Assembly (NCBI GenBank): GCA_023230825.1
Contig: JALNWO010000051.1
Location: 1 to 10,343 of the forward strand
From: Acholeplasmataceae bacterium
GTDB taxonomy: Bacteria; Bacillota_I; Bacilli_A; Acholeplasmatales; Acholeplasmataceae
Length of the DNA stretch: 10,343 bases
Reading direction: 5' to 3'
Shown here: positions 7,083 to 10,343 of the stretch, piece after piece
Numbering within the stretch: position 1 is the stretch's first letter
How the letters are laid out: each line of letters begins with the position of its first letter
Made by a program: the position numbers and the translations under genes
The notes under the pieces: generated by a model
Told to the model about the DNA's origin: nothing
The model's database searches: none
What the model saw: the letters and a program-made list of their open reading frames with translations, nothing else

Positions 7083-7832
7083 TTACGCTACGGTAGGAAC
7101 TCTAGAAAAATCATATATTGCTTGTGAAATAAATATTGTAATTGATTCACTATCTAATGATTTATTTATAGACGCTCTAGTATTTCTATAGATTTCATGA
7201 ATTTGATTCCAACCTTCTTGATCATAATTATCTCTTTTGAATTCAGAAAATATTTTTGTAAGTGATTTTAACGCATCTTCTCTTTGTGTTTCAAGATTAT
7301 TTCTTAATGTTACAGTTGCACCAACTTTAAGATTTTTTGTGTTTTTAAATTGCAGATGAATATAACCAATTCTATCATCTAATCCACCAATATTGGTATT
7401 GAGTTCTAATACTACAAGTAAAGCTTTATACTCATCTTTTAGTTCATCTATTGTTGTACTAAATCTATATGCATTGCCTCTTCCTGGATTTGCTCTACCT
7501 AGAAAGTTTAAGTCATACTTGATGGGGTCTCCATCATTTAGTCCTAAGTATAATTCTATTTCAAACAACCTGATATCTTCAAATGAAAAATCACCGAATG
7601 TATTAACATCAAAGTCATCATCCTCTGAAACTATATCGTCAAGATTCTTAAATGATATACTTATAAAGCTAATTAAGTTGCCTTCATCATCAATAAATAT
7701 TTCTGTATCTTCATGTAATGTATAAGTATCCTCTTCAATATGCAAATTAAAAAGTTCTGTTCTTGTTTGAAAACACCCAGTTAATATTATAAGATATACA
7801 AGCATGATCATAATATTTAATACTTTCTTCAT
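7083..7832 (-). CDS. Putative lipoprotein of unknown function
   Basis: The 249-residue product begins with a short basic N-terminus, a hydrophobic stretch and a lipobox LTGC with Cys20, so it is expected to be exported and lipid-anchored on the outer face of the membrane. After the signal come acidic, beta-rich segments (about residues 25-175) with clusters such as SEDDDFD. A predicted helical tail (about 180-245) contains DNYDQEGWNQIHEIYRNT, which resembles short three-helix bundle repeats of surface proteins; that likeness is only an impression. I do not recognise the family. GGAGG lies 7 nt upstream of the ATG at 7832. Two promoter-like sequences precede it. The gene stands alone between repeat elements and is more A/T-rich than the genes to the left, which suits an accessory gene. 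Confidence 0.82.
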   Translation of the reverse strand: MKKVLNIMIMLVYLIILTGCFQTRTELFNLHIEEDTYTLHEDTEIFIDDEGNLISFISISFKNLDDIVSEDDDFDVNTFGDFSFEDIRLFEIELYLGLNDGDPIKYDLNFLGRANPGRGNAYRFSTTIDELKDEYKALLVVLELNTNIGGLDDRIGYIHLQFKNTKNLKVGATVTLRNNLETQREDALKSLTKIFSEFKRDNYDQEGWNQIHEIYRNTRASINKSLDSESITIFISQAIYDFSRVPTVA

Positions 7833-7883
7833 AATCTACCCTCCAGTTTTACTTATTACTTTTATAATCGAATATTCATTTTC

Positions 7884-7912
7884 ATTATATCTTTAAAAGT
7901 ATAAATAAACAA
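7884..7912 (-). promoter_or_regulatory. Proximal promoter of the lipoprotein gene
   Basis: On the minus strand, TTGTTT (7907-7912) lies 17 nt from a perfect TATAAT (7884-7889), about 52 nt upstream of the start codon. Confidence 0.65.
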
Positions 7913-7934
7913 TTGATGTTATAAAATATCAAAA

Positions 7935-7964
7935 ATAATATGAATCAACATTTATACATGTCAA
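7935..7964 (-). promoter_or_regulatory. Distal promoter upstream of the lipoprotein gene
   Basis: On the minus strand, a perfect TTGACA (7959-7964) lies 18 nt from TATTAT (7935-7940). It points toward the lipoprotein gene and sits next to the IS-end-like segment at 7981-8048, so it may be an outward promoter brought by an old insertion. Confidence 0.6.
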
Positions 7965-7980
7965 GTTAATAAGGGTCAAA

Positions 7981-8048
7981 AGGGGTACGGACAAAAAGTT
8001 GTACTTTCATTTGGGATATTTTAGTCTATATTCATTTGGGATATTTTA
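7981..8048. repeat. IS-end-like segment with an exact 18-bp direct repeat
   Basis: TTCATTTGGGATATTTTA occurs exactly at 8006-8023 and again at 8031-8048, a 25-bp period. Just to the left is GGGGTACGGACAAAAAGTT (7982-8000). A related but diverged segment, GGGGGTAAAACTTTGTACGG, lies at 8472-8491. Short repeats at regular spacing beside a GTACGGA-type sequence look like the terminal region of an insertion sequence, of which the rest is missing. The IS family is not certain. Confidence 0.5.
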
Positions 8049-8078
8049 TGGTTTATTGATGTTTGAATTGCTACTAGT

Positions 8079-8324
8079 ATGCAACTTGCTATTAGAATAA
8101 GAGAAACAGCTGTTAGAACAAAAGAATTAATTTTATATGAATTCTTAAAGAAATTTATTGTTAAGCAAGAAAAAGATGAGGCGGGTAAAAGGTCATTCCT
8201 TTTTCCATTTAGGTCATCTAAAAGTGTTAGTGAAAACACTGAAAAATATATAAGTAAATTAAAAGATGAACTTAAAGATTCCAAAGATCTAAAAATAGCA
8301 GATACAATAAATAAAATAGATTGA
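8079..8324 (+). pseudogene. Short charged reading frame, probably a 3' gene remnant
   Basis: The frame encodes 81 residues, rich in Lys, Glu and Asp and mostly helical in appearance, ending KDELKDSKDLKIADTINKID. Its composition looks protein-like, and a strong terminator follows 50 nt after the TGA stop. There is however no Shine-Dalgarno before the ATG, and the frame is closed by a TGA only five codons upstream. That stop lies just after the IS-end-like repeats that finish at 8048. The simplest reading is the C-terminal piece of a longer gene cut by an old insertion; a small intact gene with weak initiation is the alternative. I recognise no family. A hydrophobic frame on the opposite strand covers the same bases and is less convincing. 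Confidence 0.4.
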
Positions 8325-8370
8325 TTGTTTATAAAAACCACCATATAGAAACAATTTGAGTAAAAAAACA

Positions 8371-8416
8371 AAAAAAGACGAGTCTCTGATTATTTTAGTC
8401 AGAAACTCGCCTTTTT
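8371..8416. terminator. Bidirectional terminator
   Basis: A 13-bp stem with two mismatches (8377-8389 with 8399-8411) carries a 9-nt loop. It has an A-rich run (8362-8376) on the left and T5 on the right. On the minus strand the tail is T7-G-T7. It would end plus-strand transcripts from the 8079-8324 frame, and minus-strand transcripts of the ABC operon about 190 nt beyond its last stop codon. Confidence 0.85.
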
Positions 8417-8417
8417 C

Positions 8418-8516
8418 TTAAATCTTGCATTTTTTAAACACAGTTCAACCATACTTCAACATCATGTTAAAGGGGGTAAAACTTTGTACGGAAAATGTGT
8501 GTTGGGTGACCTATTT
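8418..8516. other. Non-coding stretch with a possible IS scar
   Basis: No gene is visible. The part GGGGGTAAAACTTTGTACGG (8472-8491), followed by TTGGGTGACC (8502-8511), resembles the segment at 7982-8020 in the same orientation, with gaps. I see nothing else that can be named. Confidence 0.35.
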
Positions 8517-8592
8517 TGATACATTACTACACCCCTAGTGTTTTTTAATGCACCCATAAATTTGATGGCTTTATAAGGCTATTTTTTTATAT
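8517..8592. repeat. Repeat element, copy B (diverged copy of 6986-7075)
   Basis: It begins TGATACATTAC like copy A. It has two degenerate repeat units (TTACTACACCCCT at 8524-8536 and TTAATGCACCC at 8545-8555) instead of three, and continues with ATGGCTTTATAAGGCT, matching ATGGCTTAATAAGTCT in copy A. Like copy A it ends close to the stop codon of a minus-strand gene, here the ABC permease. Orientation is the same in both copies. Confidence 0.6.
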
Positions 8593-8602
8593 CTATGGTT
8601 AA

Positions 8603-9331
8603 TTATTTTTTCATATTTTTCTTAAAAGTTAATATCGCAAAGAATAGTACAACAATAGTATAAATGCTTATAACTAATATAGGAAAGCCTATTTTATTAT
8701 AATTCCCATTTAAAACATACTTCAACAAATTAACTGCATGTGAAAATGGCAGGATATTACCAATTACTTCAAACGCTCCGCCAACAAGATTAAGACTAAA
8801 CCACATCCCACTTAAGAAAGCAACTACCTGGATCAAAATGGATGCTACTGGACCAACTTGCTGATCTTTTAATATGCTACCGAGTAACAATCCAAAGCTG
8901 ACAAATAATAATGATATGAACAATAGAAATGGGATGCTAAGTAAGATATTTATGCTAAACGAAAGTCCCACAACAAATCCGATCGAGTATAAGATAATTG
9001 ATTGAATTAAAGCAATCATTAAAATTGGTATAATATAACCTAAAATATAATTATGTGCTTTTAAAGGTGAAACAAACATTCTTGATAGAAATGAGCTGCT
9101 TCGATCCTTTGCTACTAACATACCAGAGAACATCGTTAAAAATGAATAACTAAATATAATTGTGGAAGGTACAAAATTTTCAACTTTAAATGCTTCATTA
9201 AATTGCAAACTCTTATTCAAAGAAACCATAAAGACTAATAAGAAAGCAGGCAACCCAATAGTGAATATCAAACTTAAAGGATCACTTAAAAGTTCTTTTA
9301 AGTTTCTTTTGGTATATATCCATGTTTTCAT
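8603..9331 (-). CDS. ABC-2 type transporter permease
   Basis: This 242-residue protein has the shape of an ABC-2 type permease. An amphipathic N-terminus (MKTWIYTKRNLKELLSDP) is followed by about six membrane helices, near residues 20-38, 56-74, 95-120, 127-152, 162-185 and 215-235. The loop after helix 2 contains AKDRSSSFLSRMFVSPL, the usual place for coupling to the ATPase. The start ATG (9329-9331) overlaps the ATPase stop as ATGA, and GGTGAGG lies 7 nt before it, so the two subunits are probably made together. It should dimerise and work with the ATPase encoded just upstream to export a substrate such as a drug, peptide or lipid; the sequence does not say which. No second permease is present. 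Confidence 0.9.
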   Translation of the reverse strand: MKTWIYTKRNLKELLSDPLSLIFTIGLPAFLLVFMVSLNKSLQFNEAFKVENFVPSTIIFSYSFLTMFSGMLVAKDRSSSFLSRMFVSPLKAHNYILGYIIPILMIALIQSIILYSIGFVVGLSFSINILLSIPFLLFISLLFVSFGLLLGSILKDQQVGPVASILIQVVAFLSGMWFSLNLVGGAFEVIGNILPFSHAVNLLKYVLNGNYNKIGFPILVISIYTIVVLFFAILTFKKNMKK

Positions 9332-10059
9332 AGAATTGCCTCACCTTCAGTCAAACTTAAGAAAATCTCCTCTAATCTTTCTAATTTGGTTTTAATCTTC
9401 AATTCTTCTAGACTTCCTATGATTTTTAATTTTCCTTTATCGATAATCGCAATTTTATCTGCTAAAGCTTCAACTTCGTCTAAATAGTGTGTTGTAAGAA
9501 TAACTGTGATTTTACCTTTTAATTCATTTAAAATGTGCCATAATTCTCTTCGTGCTCTAACATCTAATCCTAATGTTGGTTCATCTAAAAAAAGAATTTT
9601 AGGTTCTGATATAAGTGCCATAGCAATACTAAGTCTTCTCATTAAACCGCCAGACAGTTTTTTTGCTTTATCTTTACTTCGATTGAGAATATTAAATTTA
9701 GTCATCATGTCGACAGCTTTTTCTTTTGCTAATTCTTTAGAGAAGCCATAAACTTCTGCAATAAATACTAAATTTTCATATACAGTTAAATTAGGAGCAA
9801 CTGCCGTTTCTTGCGGTGATATGTTAATAATTTCTTTAATGTCATCCATCTGATTAATAATACTTTTATCGTAAATAAATGCATCACCTGATGTTGGATT
9901 AACAAGTCCAGAGAGCATTTTAATGGTTGTTGTTTTCCCGGCTCCATTAAAACCTAGCAAAGCAAAAAAATCACCTTCATTAATATTTAGTGATAAATTA
10001 TCAACTACGACCTTTTCTTTATATACTTTTGTGAGTTTTCTTATAGATATTGCTTCCAT
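9328..10059 (-). CDS. ABC transporter ATP-binding protein
   Basis: This 243-residue ATPase carries all motifs of an active ABC nucleotide-binding domain. These are Walker A GFNGAGKT (residues 36-43), Q-loop Gln83, signature LSGG (135-138), Walker B ILFLDE with Asp159 and Glu160, D-loop GLD (164-166), and switch His191. The class is the drug/lipid export type (CcmA-like) that pairs with ABC-2 permeases. It energises the permease encoded directly downstream. Its ATG shares one base with the stop codon of the AbrB-like gene (TAATG), and its own TGA overlaps the permease start. Expression therefore probably depends on ribosomes coming from the regulator gene. No truncation or missing residue is seen. 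Confidence 0.95.
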   Translation of the reverse strand: MEAISIRKLTKVYKEKVVVDNLSLNINEGDFFALLGFNGAGKTTTIKMLSGLVNPTSGDAFIYDKSIINQMDDIKEIINISPQETAVAPNLTVYENLVFIAEVYGFSKELAKEKAVDMMTKFNILNRSKDKAKKLSGGLMRRLSIAMALISEPKILFLDEPTLGLDVRARRELWHILNELKGKITVILTTHYLDEVEALADKIAIIDKGKLKIIGSLEELKIKTKLERLEEIFLSLTEGEAIL

Positions 10060-10286
10060 TATTCGTCACCAAGTGGATTCTTTTGTGCATCAAAGATATT
10101 TTTAGCAAACTTTAAATAACCTTCATTTGAAACAATTGCAATACCTTTTTCTTGGTCAGCCAATACTAAAATCGTATCTCCAGGTTTTATATTAAACATA
10201 TCTCTCATATCTTTTGGAATTACAATTTGCCCTTTTTCTCCAACTTTCACAACCGACATGCTTTTTCCTTTTAAATCCTCTTTCAT
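10059..10286 (-). CDS. AbrB/SpoVT-family transcriptional regulator (small)
   Basis: The 75-residue product contains one swapped-hairpin AbrB/MazE/SpoVT domain, VGEKGQIVIPKDMRDMFNIK followed by PGD (about residues 15-37). Proteins of this fold bind DNA as dimers and act as transition-state regulators or antitoxins. A longer frame starts at 10319, but its ATG lies inside the promoter repeats. GGAGG is placed 5 nt before the ATG at 10284-10286, so that start is chosen. It is the first gene of the ABC operon, and four 9-bp repeats lie immediately upstream. The likely role is to control its own operon, possibly sensing the exported compound or growth phase. No toxin gene follows, so a MazE-type antitoxin is less likely. 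Confidence 0.88.
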   Translation of the reverse strand: MKEDLKGKSMSVVKVGEKGQIVIPKDMRDMFNIKPGDTILVLADQEKGIAIVSNEGYLKFAKNIFDAQKNPLGDE

Positions 10287-10295
10287 AATTTCCTC

Positions 10296-10331
10296 CGTTA
10301 TACTTATTATACTTTTCATACTTATTATACT
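10296..10331 (-). promoter_or_regulatory. Four 9-bp repeats over the operon promoter (candidate operator)
   Basis: On the minus strand the units AGTATAATA, AGTATGAAA, AGTATAATA and AGTATAACG follow each other without gaps and end at the ribosome binding site. Seen another way, a 14-bp sequence AGTATAATAAGTAT occurs twice, 18 bp apart. TATAAT occurs at 10324-10329 and 10306-10311 and could be the -10. For the first, the -35 would fall outside the window. Repeats next to the gene of an AbrB-like protein suggest its own binding sites. Confidence 0.6.
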
Positions 10332-10343
10332 ATAAAAAGAAAG

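Noticed and set aside
7393..7725. 110-residue plus-strand frame inside the lipoprotein gene
   Set aside because: It is a Ser/Leu-rich antisense of an acidic coding region, with no start signals. The minus-strand lipoprotein has a lipobox, a ribosome binding site and promoters.
8021..8371. 116-residue hydrophobic minus-strand frame
   Set aside because: It overlaps the charged plus-strand frame as its antisense, runs across the repeat at 8031-8048 and has no ribosome binding site. The Ser/Phe/Leu-rich composition is what the complement of a Lys/Glu-rich frame gives.
10059..10286. MazE-type antitoxin of a toxin-antitoxin pair
   Set aside because: The fold would fit, but the coupled downstream genes are an ABC ATPase and permease, and no small toxin frame is adjacent within the window.

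Overview
The window looks like chromosome of a low-GC, Gram-positive-lineage bacterium. AGGAGG-type ribosome binding sites, compact intrinsic terminators and an S. aureus-type class I aldolase all point to the Firmicutes/Mollicutes side. TGA is used as a stop: the ABC ATPase ends in an ATGA overlap, and Trp is read from TGG. A code-4 mycoplasma is therefore unlikely, while an Acholeplasma/Izemoplasma-like mollicute or a low-GC Firmicute fits. The lineage is inferred from gene content only.

Left part (1 to about 6880) reads as ordinary core genome, with tight intergenic gaps and a terminator at nearly every unit end. On the minus strand are an unrecognised six-helix membrane protein (39-734) and a PTS EIIC-like multi-helix transporter (809-1834). 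Divergent from these is FabV/trans-2-enoyl-CoA reductase on the plus strand (1977-3188). It converges on TrhO, a rhodanese-type tRNA U34 hydroxylase (3243-4187, minus). Next come a homospermidine synthase (4292-5683, minus) and the divergent class I fructose-bisphosphate aldolase (5939-6826, plus). Several promoters here share an extended -10 of the form TGnTAAAAT. The homospermidine synthase transcript appears to carry a structured leader that ends in a U-tract directly before its Shine-Dalgarno.

Middle part (about 6880-8602) is more A/T-rich and looks like a scarred, accessory stretch. It holds one lipoprotein gene of unknown function (7083-7832, minus) with two good promoters and a distal terminator. 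It also holds a short charged reading frame without a ribosome binding site (8079-8324, plus), probably a gene remnant, and a strong bidirectional terminator. Several repeat-bearing segments resemble ends of insertion sequences: a 20-bp-period array with a diverged second copy about 1.5 kb away, and an exact 18-bp direct repeat. No transposase gene is present.

Right part (8603-10343) is one minus-strand operon: a small AbrB/SpoVT-type DNA-binding protein, an ABC ATPase and an ABC-2 permease. They are joined by TAATG and ATGA overlaps, so translation is probably coupled. Upstream of the regulator are four head-to-tail 9-bp repeats overlapping TATAAT sequences, a good candidate for an autoregulatory operator. 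The operon probably makes a regulated efflux pump of unknown substrate. I see no CRISPR array, tRNA, rRNA, phage gene or recognisable defence system.
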